Source of the DNA: Bacteroidales bacterium
Lineage (GTDB): Bacteria; Bacteroidota; Bacteroidia; Bacteroidales; UBA12170
DNA length: 34,937 bases
Direction of reading: 5' to 3'
Assembly: GCA_021158405.1 (NCBI GenBank)
Contig: JAGGUP010000003.1
Coordinates: forward strand, 1 to 34,937
In this document: piece by piece, positions 18,201 through 25,882 of the stretch
Layout of the letters: the number at the start of each line of letters is the position of its first letter
How positions within the stretch are numbered: the stretch's first letter is position 1
Translations under genes and position numbers: made by a program
The notes under the pieces: generated by a model
What the model was told of the DNA's origin: nothing
Seen by the model: only the letters and a program-made list of their open reading frames with translations
The model's database searches: none

Positions 18201-18348
18201 ATTGACTGTTACAAACTATACAGGATATGATCCTGAAGTTGGTCAAATTAACAATGGTTATGCAGGTTCAAGTCAATATTTCCAATTCGATGCTTATGGC
18301 TATCCAGCATACAGAACAGTTAGTGGATCATTAACATTAGTATTTTAA
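15229..18348 (+). CDS. SusC/RagA-family TonB-dependent receptor, second copy
   Basis: A 1039-aa outer-membrane transporter. The start at 15229 gives a standard signal peptide (MRKFSIWLVGLLLFASTGFA, then NAQ); an ATG at 15187 would add 14 residues ahead of it. CarboxypepD_reg at about 25-95 (GVAVIVKGTTIGTTTNMEGQY), plug at about 110-230, SusC signature LYGSRAGSGVIVVTTK near 217-232, barrel to the terminal SGSLTLVF. The first 100 residues resemble the receptor at 3166 closely; the barrels differ, implying different ligands. Its SusD partner follows after 38 bases. No hydrolase or regulator gene is adjacent, so the substrate cannot be named. Confidence 0.95.
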   Translation: MRKFSIWLVGLLLFASTGFANAQTKSISGTVTSADDGLTLPGVAVIVKGTTIGTTTNMEGQYQIDVPTSATTLVFSFIGLKDSEVQIGEQTIIDVVMSSDMFNLDEIIVAGVASGTQRKKLTVSVGKVSADDLLEVPATNAAGALQGKMAGVQVTTNTGTPGQSATILIRGATSISGSQEPLYIVDGAIIEGGLSDLNVDDIESIEVVKGASASALYGSRAGSGVIVVTTKRGANLSEGQTKITIRNEFGSNQMPKLLPLAEHHSYDLKDNPSSVYTDYAGVTFPADYTGGTDPDIAGNRVLSLDHYADNPYAFVNDNQDAIFRNGNFYTNYASVANKSGKTNFMISFENSQEEGVLEYTDGYNRKNFRVNVDHYIGEKFKISASQLIGKSFTQAPGGINDNGGIFFDVLFLLPDIDLTRPNEENGDPFDVNVSNWNSNEDNPLYALTKLQRKEDKTYMIGTYGAEWFASDWLTVDAKYAFDRRNRDYTSWTPKGMLQRGGTLLVEDLGSLYKFGSATFSQTAQVTAHLNKQFGDLTTKAKFSYLFEDMSYMSTGATGYDFSVENIPSFDAIVGAKSITSYNEQVTAENVFGIFQFDLKGKYLADVMVRYDGSSLFGENERWKPYYRVSAAYRISEDFTIPGFQELKVRAAYGTSGQRPGFAAQYETYGFSNGLPSPSTLGNKNLKPSNSAELEIGLNAEFLNRFSLEFVYANTNTTDQILQAPLPAYYGYQYQWQNAGALESTVFEATLGASIIKKKDFSWTANLVFDRIRQTVTELNIPAFQTGPVGQDADQAFYIRQGETFGIIYGTQWLTSLDDLALQLSDGDAVTNYEINSDGYVIPKGTQGTVNEKPVKLLDENGVTAKTVIGNTNPDFRLGLSNTLKYKNISLYFLLDFKNGGDVYNRTAQWLYRDLRHIDVDQFGKPENEKKATNYFSTLYDVNDINSHFVEDATYLKLRELSLYYTLGEKQLSGFANGFFKSVKLGLIGRNLLTVTNYTGYDPEVGQINNGYAGSSQYFQFDAYGYPAYRTVSGSLTLVF

Positions 18349-18386
18349 TGGGAATAATGAATTATAATTTTAAAAAATTACGAAAT

Positions 18387-19928
18387 ATGAAAAATAAAAA
18401 TTTAATATACGCTTTTGTAATTAGCTTTTTGTTTGTGTTTTCGGGTTGCCAGAAGTTAGATGTAGAAAACTTAAACAATCCGGACTCAGCAACAGTTTTA
18501 GCTAATCCAAATGATCTTGCCGGTTTGGCCGGTGGTATTATGAATGGCTGGTTTCAGCAATCTCAAGAATATGATGGTTTGGGACTTGCTCTTTGGGTAG
18601 GTGCCGATGTCGGTACATGCTCTTGGGGTAACTCCGGTATGCGCGATTTCTCTAATGAGCCTCGTAATGCCTGGAACAACGATGGTGCTTATTCATACGC
18701 TAATATTACTCGCAGTCATTATTTAGGAATGAATAGTACGCTGTCTTTGTCTAATCAAATTCTTAATCAAATTGTCAATAATGGCGCTGAATTGAAAACT
18801 CCTGCTGAAACAGCAGCTGTGGAAGCAATGGCTCGTTTGGGACAAGGTTTAGGAATGGGATATATAGCTTTGGTTTTCGATAAAGGGTTTATCGTTGACG
18901 AAACTATTAATTTAGAAAGTGATGAGATTCCTGCTGTTCCTTATAACGAACTTAGTGCTGCTGCGATAGCTAAGATAGATCAAGCTATTGCTCTTTGCTC
19001 TACTTCATTCACTTTACCTGCTGCTTGGATTCCAGGTATGACTTGGACCAATGTGGAATTGGGTAAATTAGCAAATTCTTTTGCTGCTCGATTACTGATT
19101 AATACAAGCCGTACTGCTGCTGAAAACTCTGCTGTTGATTGGGCAAGAGTTAAAGCTTATGCCGAAAAAGGCATCGATTTTGATTTTGCTCCTTTAGCTG
19201 ACGATATTAACTGGTATTCACTTTATCAAACGTATTCAGTATATGGTGGATGGGGTCAGGTTGATATGCGTGTGATTCATATGATGGATCCTAATATGCC
19301 TGACTATTTCCCAGAAAGCTTGTCTTTCGACGATTTGCCAAATCAAGGTCTTGCAACTTCTGATGATGCTCGTTTATTAACAGATTTTGAATATAAGTCT
19401 TCTTGTCCATTCAGGGCAAATAGAGGCTCTTATCATTTCTCTAGCTATCGATATGCTCGTCTTGATGATTATTTAGCTACTTGGACTACTCCTATGCCTG
19501 AAATGCGTAAAGCAGAAAACGATTTGATGTTAGCTGAAGCTAAATTGATGTTAGGTGATGCAGCTGGAGCTGCAGCAATAGTAAATGCAGGTACTCGCGT
19601 AACCCGAGGTGGTTTAGCTCCTGTAGATGCTGCTGGTGTTGGTGCCGCAATTAAATACGAAAGAACCATCGAGTTAACCTTAACAGGATTTGGTCTTGAG
19701 TTTTTTGATATGCGTCGTGCTGATATGCTTCAAAAAGGAACTCCACTGCATTTCCCTATTCCACAACAACAATTGGATGTTATGCAAATGGAAAACTACA
19801 CTTTTGGTGGAGTAGCTAATGCTGATGGAGTAAATGCTTCAAATGGCGGTTGGAATAGCAAGAAAAGTGCTCGCGCCTATTCTAATTCTCCTTCGGTTTT
19901 AGGTGATGATTTGCCTTTAATCAAGTAG
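18387..19928 (+). CDS. SusD/RagB-family outer membrane lipoprotein
   Basis: A 513-aa lipoprotein partner of the SusC at 15229. The ATG at 18387 is chosen because it places a normal signal and lipobox at the N-terminus (FSGC, Cys21). An in-frame ATG at 18348, overlapping the susC stop by one base, would add 13 residues and is less likely. SusD features include the early NLNNPDSATVLANPNDLAGLAGG segment, which matches the usual N-terminal NNPN.. region, TPR-like helices, and LMLAEAKLMLGDAAGAAAIVN near residues 379-400 followed by RTIELTLTGFGLEFFDMRR, the typical C-terminal ligand-lid region. It should sit on the cell surface over the receptor. Ligand unknown. Confidence 0.92.
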   Translation: MKNKNLIYAFVISFLFVFSGCQKLDVENLNNPDSATVLANPNDLAGLAGGIMNGWFQQSQEYDGLGLALWVGADVGTCSWGNSGMRDFSNEPRNAWNNDGAYSYANITRSHYLGMNSTLSLSNQILNQIVNNGAELKTPAETAAVEAMARLGQGLGMGYIALVFDKGFIVDETINLESDEIPAVPYNELSAAAIAKIDQAIALCSTSFTLPAAWIPGMTWTNVELGKLANSFAARLLINTSRTAAENSAVDWARVKAYAEKGIDFDFAPLADDINWYSLYQTYSVYGGWGQVDMRVIHMMDPNMPDYFPESLSFDDLPNQGLATSDDARLLTDFEYKSSCPFRANRGSYHFSSYRYARLDDYLATWTTPMPEMRKAENDLMLAEAKLMLGDAAGAAAIVNAGTRVTRGGLAPVDAAGVGAAIKYERTIELTLTGFGLEFFDMRRADMLQKGTPLHFPIPQQQLDVMQMENYTFGGVANADGVNASNGGWNSKKSARAYSNSPSVLGDDLPLIK

Positions 19929-19971
19929 TTTAATGTAAGTTTAATTAAATTGAAAATTTAAAATTAAATAG

Positions 19972-20760
19972 ATGATGAAAAAAAGTATATTTTATAGTCT
20001 AAGCGTTTTACTTGCATTTGCTCTTGTATTTACAAGCTGTGAAAAAGAAGATGCTTTTGATTTCGATAATTACACTCCGATAATTGTGGGTGGAGTTAGC
20101 GGTCCTGCTTCGGGTTATGCATCCGGATTAGCTCCCTTGACATACTCAGTAGTTTATCGTGGAGGATCTACGTATACCTGGGCCGTTAGTGGAATAGGTG
20201 CAACTATTGTACCTGGTGCTATTCCTAGCATTGCTAATATCACTTTCGACCAATCAGACATAGATGTTGGTGCTACAATCACCGTAACTGAAACAACTCA
20301 GGGAGGTAAAACTTCAGAAGCAGTTACTTATGCTGTAGCTCTTAAGAAGTTTAAGGCTATGGCTATTGGTGAATTTTTGGGAAGCTGGACAGGAACTGAG
20401 AATGGTAACGCAATTACCTTAACTGCTATTGCAGGTCCAGATGCAACGTCCATTAAATTTATGCCTACTGCAGGTCTTCCTGCTATTATGTCGGCTAAGT
20501 TTGCTGGTTGGGGTGAATCTTTTCAACCCGGATTTGGTCCTGAAGGTGCTATTACTGTGGATTTGAATTTACAAACAGGAGCCGTTAGTGCCCACCATTA
20601 TTGGGGACAAACATTGCCTGGCCCTTATGATTATTGGTTCAGTGCAAGTGGTGAATGGAGTGGTATTACACGTAGTATTAATATGACTTGTTATATGCAA
20701 TTCGACTCTGATTATGTCGACGATTACAATGAAACTGTAATGGTATTAACTAAGGACTAA
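19972..20760 (+). CDS. PKD-like domain lipoprotein, third gene of the susCD operon
   Basis: A 262-aa lipoprotein with lipobox FTSC (Cys23); a second ATG lies one codon in. Residues about 35-125 look like an Ig/PKD-type beta-sandwich (PLTYSVVYRGGSTYTWAVSG..ITFDQSDIDVGATITVTETT). The C-terminal half (about 130-262, GEFLGSWTGTENGN then SGEWSG and Trp/Tyr-rich strands) resembles a small lipocalin- or SusE/F-like beta domain. It starts 43 bases after susD and ends just before a terminator, so it belongs to the operon. Such third genes often encode extra surface ligand-binding lipoproteins; that role is inferred. Confidence 0.78.
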   Translation: MMKKSIFYSLSVLLAFALVFTSCEKEDAFDFDNYTPIIVGGVSGPASGYASGLAPLTYSVVYRGGSTYTWAVSGIGATIVPGAIPSIANITFDQSDIDVGATITVTETTQGGKTSEAVTYAVALKKFKAMAIGEFLGSWTGTENGNAITLTAIAGPDATSIKFMPTAGLPAIMSAKFAGWGESFQPGFGPEGAITVDLNLQTGAVSAHHYWGQTLPGPYDYWFSASGEWSGITRSINMTCYMQFDSDYVDDYNETVMVLTKD

Positions 20761-20781
20761 TTAATTCTTTAGAACAATAAA

Positions 20782-20815
20782 AAGAGTCGTTCAAATTTTG
20801 AACGGCTCTTTTTTT
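20782..20815 (+). terminator. Intrinsic terminator of the second susCD operon
   Basis: AAGAGTCGTTCAA (from 20782) pairs with TTGAACGGCTCTT (to 20810) with one G-U pair, followed by five further T residues to 20815. It begins 22 bases after the last stop of the operon. Confidence 0.88.
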
Positions 20816-20927
20816 ATCTAAACTCAAAAATGAAGATTTTCTTTAGGTGTTTATGGATTTCTATACAATTATACAGACAAGTTTAGTCCATATAGGTATC
20901 ATACCAAATTCACCTTGAACGTCTTTT

Positions 20928-20951
20928 GCCATAGGCATCCCTTTGGGAGTG
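20928..20951. repeat. Decayed copy of the 29-base intergenic repeat
   Basis: GCCATAGGCATCCCTTTGGG plus AGTG matches 24 bases of the repeat arm at 22696-22724 with one mismatch. It is a single arm here, with no inverted partner close by. Confidence 0.6.
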
Positions 20952-21350
20952 ATGTACTTAGCAGTAAAATTTAACCACGAAGTAGCACTAAGGAATACAC
21001 AAAGTAGGCACAAAGGAATTTTTTTTGTAAACTAGCTGATAATTTAAGTATTTCGGCACACTACTTAATAACAAGAAATTAATAGGTGATAAAAATTATG
21101 TAGCTTTTTAAAAATTTAATTCGTGTATTTGTGGCTTATTCTGATATAAATTTAGACAAGCCATTCAGCCTTCTAACTTTGAATACGGCTAAGAACAAAT
21201 AAAAAAGTAACAGTAGATATTTATGTCAAAAATTAGTGCTAAATAAGCTTTGTAATCTGTATAATTAGGACATTGCTTTAGCTTCTTTGAACTCTCAAAT
21301 TCGGTTCAGATGAGGCTTCGTTATTCGTGGCTTTCAAAAAATTAAAGCGC

Positions 21351-21385
21351 TAGTGATACGATGACTTTGAGTCATCGTATCACTA
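21351..21385. repeat. Perfect palindromic repeat, copy 1
   Basis: TAGTGATACGATGACT (21351-21366) and its exact reverse complement (21370-21385) form a 16-base-pair stem with loop TTG. The central 29 bases are identical to 34746-34774. No T-tail follows in either direction, so it is not a standard terminator, although it lies next to one (21397-21436). Confidence 0.75.
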
Positions 21386-21396
21386 AACTAAAGAGC

Positions 21397-21436
21397 ACAA
21401 AAAAAGGCTGAGATACAATCAAGTATCTCAGCCTTT
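21397..21436 (-). terminator. Intrinsic terminator of the PorT-like gene
   Basis: AAAGGCTGAGATAC (21403-21416) pairs perfectly with 21423-21436 across a 6-base loop. On the minus strand the stem is followed by a T-run (the A-run at 21399-21405). It lies 19 bases after the stop of the minus-strand gene. Confidence 0.85.
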
Positions 21437-21454
21437 ATAATTTTAATACTAAAT

Positions 21455-22156
21455 CTAAAAAGGCATAAAAGTAACTCCAACGTGTATTGGGTACATTTGA
21501 GGCCCTTTATCGGCAATAAAAACCTTGTTTAGGCTATAATATCCAAAGGCCTGAATCCATTTATATCCGGCTCTTAATTGAACCCCGAAACGGTATTTTT
21601 CTAATTGATGTATTTTTTTAGTTTTGTCTATAGCAATATAACCTAAAGAAGTTCCGTATGCAGCAGAAGCTTCGTCCCTGTTAAATGCATCTCCCTTATA
21701 AAAGGTTTTGCTATCCATCAAAATGCCAAATTTAAAACCCAAGCCAAAGCGAATATCATTCTCTGTTTTTATGCGAAGCTCCAAAGGAATATCCAAATAG
21801 GTAAAGTTCATTTTATTTCGCGCGACAGTAATTCCGGCAGGAAGTGGAGTAAACTCAACCACATCGGCATGAATGTCGCTAACATAATAATCCGGAATAA
21901 AGAGATTTTCAGAAGAAATACCCAGTCCGGCAGCAACACTTAAACCATTATCGTTTAAATTATGGTTATACATAGCAAATACATTAACACCTTGATTTAT
22001 GGTTCGGGGATTTACATCAACCGGCATATTTAACCATAAAGAGGTATAAATATCGTAGCCTAGCGAAATATGTTTAACGGTACTTTCACTTACTGATTGT
22101 GCGAAATTGCTGATTGACAATAGGCTTAGAGCAAATAAGAATAGTATTTTTTTCAT
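21455..22156 (-). CDS. PorT-like outer membrane beta-barrel protein
   Basis: A 233-aa exported protein with a signal peptide (MKKILFLFALSLLSISNFAQ). The mature part is a chain of alternating hydrophobic strands (HISLGYDIYTSLW, GVNVFAMYNH, LSVAAGLGISSENL, NFTYLDIPLELRIKTENDIRFGLGFKFGIL, YRFGVQLRAGYKWIQAFGYYSLNKVF) and ends in Phe (VGVTFMPF), as outer-membrane barrels do. The LDIPLELR segment is typical of the PorT/OMP_b-brl_2 family of 8-stranded barrels; true PorT acts in type IX secretion, but the family is broad and no such role can be assigned. It stands alone with its own terminator. TATCTTTG (minus) at 22286-22293 is a possible -7 box. Confidence 0.8.
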   Translation of the reverse strand: MKKILFLFALSLLSISNFAQSVSESTVKHISLGYDIYTSLWLNMPVDVNPRTINQGVNVFAMYNHNLNDNGLSVAAGLGISSENLFIPDYYVSDIHADVVEFTPLPAGITVARNKMNFTYLDIPLELRIKTENDIRFGLGFKFGILMDSKTFYKGDAFNRDEASAAYGTSLGYIAIDKTKKIHQLEKYRFGVQLRAGYKWIQAFGYYSLNKVFIADKGPQMYPIHVGVTFMPF

Positions 22157-22391
22157 TATTTAAATTTTCTGTTTAGTACTTTTAAAGCACAAAGATGAAC
22201 TAATTTTCAATATTAATAAGACGGCTTCAGCCTTAAATTGTGTTAAAATAAGAAAAACTTAATGACACAAGTCTCTTTAATACTGCAAAGATAAGGATTT
22301 TTGAATATTTAATGTGCCTTTCTTTCTTTTCAATCGGCTAAAAAATGAATCTAATTGGGTTTTCATTATTTAATACTCTGGAAATATTTTT

Positions 22392-22724
22392 TGCCACTCC
22401 CAAAGGGATGCCGATGGCACAAAACACAAAGGCACCGAAATAACACCAAAATAAAATTGCTAATCCCAATAGCAATCGGGAGCAGACCTTTTTGAACCAT
22501 TGCCAATATTGTCAGAATTAAAATTAATCAAGTAAACAAACGTTTATTTGTCAATTTCAAAATTCAAAACCTGAGCATCCCTTTCCTGATTGCTAATCCC
22601 AATAGCATTTAGCACTCTTATATTTTTTGATAAGATCCTATTCTTCAGGAATTGGGCTCAAATTTCTTTGGTGGGATTTTGTGTTTTAGTGCGTTGTGCC
22701 ATCGGCATCCCTTTGGGAGTGGCA
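22392..22724. repeat. Segment bounded by a perfect 29-base inverted repeat
   Basis: The left arm 22392-22420 begins TGCCACTCCCAAAGGGATG; the right arm 22696-22724 is its exact reverse complement. Just inside, both arms carry an AAAACACAAA motif at slightly different offsets, so the similarity extends inward imperfectly. The 19-base sequence ATTGCTAATCCCAATAGCA, nearly palindromic itself, occurs twice inside (22456-22474, 22589-22607). There is no transposase or reading frame within the 333 bases. Confidence 0.65.
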
Positions 22725-22822
22725 TTTTTTTATTTTTTTAAATAAAGACGCGAAATCTCCAATCGTATTAAATAATGAAAAAACCCACCAAAAGAATAGC
22801 TCTACCTTCGTCCAAAATTGCG

Positions 22823-22853
22823 ATTGATTGAATAAACAATATTATTACTTTTG
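22823..22853 (+). promoter_or_regulatory. Promoter of asnS (Bacteroidota type)
   Basis: ATTG (22823-22826), then 19 bases, then TACTTTTG (22846-22853), match the Bacteroidota primary-sigma consensus TTTG-N19-TAnnTTTG with one mismatch. Predicted start of transcription is near 22860, giving a leader of about 55 bases. Confidence 0.65.
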
Positions 22854-22916
22854 CAGAATGCGATCCAAAGAGCTGTAAAAAACAATTTGGAAAACGAAAT
22901 TATTAAGATTTAGAAA

Positions 22917-24356
22917 ATGAAGAGAACGGAGATTAAAACCTTGTTAAAAGATATTGCTGTAGGAACAGAGGTAAATGTTAGAGGATGGGTTCGCACAAAG
23001 CGTGCGAGTAAAAATGTGGCTTTTATTGCGTTAAACGATGGATCTGCCATTCATAATATTCAGATAGTGGTTGATATGGCTTTGGCCGATGCAAAATTTC
23101 TTCCGAAAGTAACTACAGGTGCAGCTATCTCAGTTACCGGCGAAGTGGTTGCCTCTCAAGGAAGTAATCAGAATATTGAAGTTACGGCTAAAAAATTGGA
23201 AATTTTAGGAGAAGCAAATCCGGATGAATATCCTTTACAAGCTAAAAAACATTCACTCGAATTTTTACGCGAGATTGCTCACCTGCGTTTTAGATCCAAT
23301 ACTTTTGGAGCGATAACACGCATTCGTCATTCGATGATATTTGCTGTTCATCAGTATTTTACTCAAAATGGCTTTTTTAATATTCATACGCCTATTATCA
23401 CGGGTTCTGATGCAGAAGGTGCCGGCGAAATGTTTCAAGTAAGTACCTTAGATAATAAGAACTTACCGAAAAAGGAAGATGGTTCTATAGATTATGCACA
23501 AGATTTTTTTGGGAAAGAAACCAATTTGACGGTTTCCGGCCAGCTTGAAGTAGAAACAGCTATGCTTGGCATGTCGAAAGTGTATACATTTGGACCTACT
23601 TTCCGTGCCGAAAACTCAAATACATCGCGTCATTTGGCAGAATTCTGGATGGTTGAACCTGAAGTGGCTTTTAACGATCTTGTCGATAATATGGATTTGG
23701 CGGAAGACTTTCTGAAATACCTTATTCAATATGCTCTTGACAACAATATGGACGATTTGTTGTTTTTAAGTAATCGTTTAGTGGAAGAGGAAAAAGGAAA
23801 GCCGGAAAGAGAGCGTTCCATGGAATTGATAGAAAAACTTAAATTTGTTTTGGAAAATGATTTTGCGCGTGTGACTTATACCGAAGCCATTAAAATTCTT
23901 ATAGCTTCAAAACCGAACAAAAAGAAAAAATTCAATTATATTATTGAAGAATGGGGTGTCGATTTACAGTCGGAGCACGAACGTTTTTTAGTTGAAAAGC
24001 ATTTCAAAAAACCGGTTATTTTAATTGATTATCCGGCAAGTATTAAGGCTTTTTATATGAAGCAAAGCGAAGACGGAAAAACAGTTCGTGCGATGGATGT
24101 TTTATTTCCGCAAATTGGAGAGATTATTGGAGGATCGCAGCGCGAAGAAAATTACGAAAAGTTGAAGAATAAGATCAAACAACTCGAAATTCCCGAAAAA
24201 GATATGTGGTGGTATCTCGACACACGAAAATTTGGTTCTGTTGTACACAGTGGATTTGGCTTGGGATTTGAACGATTAATGCTGTTTGTTACCGGAATGG
24301 GAAATATTCGGGATGTAATTCCTTTCCCCCGAACACCACAAAACGCGGAGTTTTAA
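22917..24356 (+). CDS. asnS: Asparagine--tRNA ligase
   Basis: Charges tRNA-Asn with asparagine in the cytoplasm. The 479-aa length fits bacterial AsnRS. An N-terminal OB-fold anticodon-binding domain covers about 1-105 ([23 protein letters not shown]). The class II catalytic core follows, with [16 protein letters not shown] at about 158-173, motif 2 [21 protein letters not shown] (229-249) and motif 3 [16 protein letters not shown] from 446, ending in the [11 protein letters not shown] signature. The [15 protein letters not shown] wording favours AsnRS over AspRS. It has its own promoter at 22823-22853. rpoN begins 86 bases downstream on the same strand and might share the transcript, since no terminator is seen between them. 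Confidence 0.97.
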   Translation: MKRTEIKTLLKDIAVGTEVNVRGWVRTKRASKNVAFIALNDGSAIHNIQIVVDMALADAKFLPKVTTGAAISVTGEVVASQGSNQNIEVTAKKLEILGEANPDEYPLQAKKHSLEFLREIAHLRFRSNTFGAITRIRHSMIFAVHQYFTQNGFFNIHTPIITGSDAEGAGEMFQVSTLDNKNLPKKEDGSIDYAQDFFGKETNLTVSGQLEVETAMLGMSKVYTFGPTFRAENSNTSRHLAEFWMVEPEVAFNDLVDNMDLAEDFLKYLIQYALDNNMDDLLFLSNRLVEEEKGKPERERSMELIEKLKFVLENDFARVTYTEAIKILIASKPNKKKKFNYIIEEWGVDLQSEHERFLVEKHFKKPVILIDYPASIKAFYMKQSEDGKTVRAMDVLFPQIGEIIGGSQREENYEKLKNKIKQLEIPEKDMWWYLDTRKFGSVVHSGFGLGFERLMLFVTGMGNIRDVIPFPRTPQNAEF

Positions 24357-24442
24357 TTGAATATAGAATTGATTTTATCAATTGCCCTGATTCAAAAAAA
24401 AGCCGTAAATTTAGATCTGTAAACCGACGATGAAAGAATAAC

Positions 24443-25882
24443 ATGCAACAACTAAGACTGCAACAAAAACTCTTACAAAAGCTTTCGCCTCAGCAAATAT
24501 TGCTGATGAAGCTGTTGCAGATTCCTTCGATTGGTTTAGATGCGCGAATAAAACAAGAAATTGAAGAAAATCCTGCATTGGAGGATGATTCGCCTGACAT
24601 TGGAGATGAGTCTTTACCCGATAATGAGGATAAGGCGGATAAAGATGACGAGGATGAATTTGATATCACAGATTATGTTGATAAAGATGATATTCCCGAG
24701 TATAAAACGCGCTCAAACAATTATGCGGAAGACGACAAAAAAACGATTCCCTTTGCTTCGGGAATCTCATTTCATGAATTGTTAATCGATCAAATAAGTC
24801 ACCAGGGATTTTCAGAAAAGCAAATTAAGATTGCTGAAACCATCATTGGAAATATTGATGATTCGGGTTATTTGGCGCGCGATCTTGAATCTATGGTAGA
24901 TGATTTGATTTTTACTCAAAACATAGAAGTAGCTACCAAGGAAATTGAAACTGTTTTAAAAGTAATTCAGACTTTTGATCCTATAGGCGTTGGTGCGCGA
25001 AGCTTGCAGGAATGTTTGCTTATTCAATTGCGACGAAAAGATGTGGAGAATGAAAACGTGGCTTTGGCAATCCAAGTGCTTGAGCGTTATTTTGATGCCT
25101 TTACAAAAAAACATTACGATAAGATCTTAAAGAAAGCTAAAATTGAAGAAAGTCAGCTTAAAAGTGCTATTGATGAGATTTTAAAACTCAACCCCAAACC
25201 CGGAAATTCTTTAAGCGAAACAAGCAAAATAAACCATTATATAATCCCCGATTTTGTTATTACAAACAACGAAAATGAGTTGGAGCTGACCCTGAATTCG
25301 AGGAATGCACCCGAACTTCGGCTCAATAGAACCTATAAAGATATGCTTCAGTCTTATGCCGCTAAGCCGAGCAAAAAGAACAAGGAAGCTTTTCAATTTG
25401 TCAAGCAAAAAGTGGATTCCGCAAAGTGGTTTATCGATGCAATAAAACAGCGACAACATACTTTGTTTATCACCATGAAAACCATTATGGAGTATCAATA
25501 TGCTTATTTTTTTAGTGGAGATGAAAGAGATTTGCGCCCGATGATTTTAAAAGATATTGCCGATCAGGTAAATCTGGATATTTCCACTATATCGCGTGTA
25601 GCTAATAGTAAATATGTCCAAACTCCTTTTGGCACCCTACTTTTGAAAAGTCTGTTTTCCGAAAGCTTAAAAAATGATATTGGTGAAGATGTTTCTACTA
25701 TCGAAGTCAAGAAAATTCTTTCGGATTGTATCGATGCAGAAGATAAAACCAAGCCGGTAACGGATGAGCAGCTTACGGAAATCCTTAAAGAAAAAGGCTA
25801 TATGATTGCGCGTCGCACCGTGGCTAAATATCGTGAACAGCTCAATATTCCGGTCGCTCGTTTGCGGAAAGAGCTTGCTTAA
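24443..25882 (+). CDS. rpoN: RNA polymerase sigma-54 factor
   Basis: Alternative sigma factor that recognises -24/-12 promoters and needs an AAA+ activator. The 479-aa protein has all three regions: Gln/Leu-rich region I (1-48, MQQLRLQQKLLQKLSPQQIL), an acidic linker (about 47-95, many D/E), the core-binding domain (about 100-300), an HTH region (IADQVNLDISTISRVANSKY with VQTPFGTLLLKSLF, about 370-405) and the RpoN box ARRTVAKYRE at 456-465. No activator (enhancer-binding protein) gene lies in the window. It converges on metX, with stop codons overlapping in TTAA at 25879-25882. Confidence 0.97.
   Translation: MQQLRLQQKLLQKLSPQQILLMKLLQIPSIGLDARIKQEIEENPALEDDSPDIGDESLPDNEDKADKDDEDEFDITDYVDKDDIPEYKTRSNNYAEDDKKTIPFASGISFHELLIDQISHQGFSEKQIKIAETIIGNIDDSGYLARDLESMVDDLIFTQNIEVATKEIETVLKVIQTFDPIGVGARSLQECLLIQLRRKDVENENVALAIQVLERYFDAFTKKHYDKILKKAKIEESQLKSAIDEILKLNPKPGNSLSETSKINHYIIPDFVITNNENELELTLNSRNAPELRLNRTYKDMLQSYAAKPSKKNKEAFQFVKQKVDSAKWFIDAIKQRQHTLFITMKTIMEYQYAYFFSGDERDLRPMILKDIADQVNLDISTISRVANSKYVQTPFGTLLLKSLFSESLKNDIGEDVSTIEVKKILSDCIDAEDKTKPVTDEQLTEILKEKGYMIARRTVAKYREQLNIPVARLRKELA

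Larger units (their letters stand above)
20816..21396. other. Repeat-rich intergenic region
   Basis: No gene is supported. It holds a decayed copy of the CATCCCTTTGGGAGTG repeat (20928-20951), a degenerate CCACGAA..GCAC..CACAAAG stretch at about 20975-21022 with a loose inverted partner (TTCGTGTATTTGTGG) near 21120-21134, and a perfect palindrome at 21351-21385. Confidence 0.4.
22157..22916. other. Repeat-rich divergent intergenic region before asnS
   Basis: No gene is supported over about 760 bases. The centre (22392-22724) is bounded by a perfect 29-base inverted repeat, and two direct copies of ATTGCTAATCCCAATAGCA lie inside it (22456-22474, 22589-22607). The asnS promoter is at 22823-22853. 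A minus-strand TATCTTTG (22286-22293) could serve the PorT-like gene. Confidence 0.5.

Noticed and set aside
22456-22607. CRISPR-like repeat from the two 19-base direct copies
   Set aside because: Only two copies, irregular spacing of 133 bases, and no cas genes; they fit better as part of the inverted-repeat segment.
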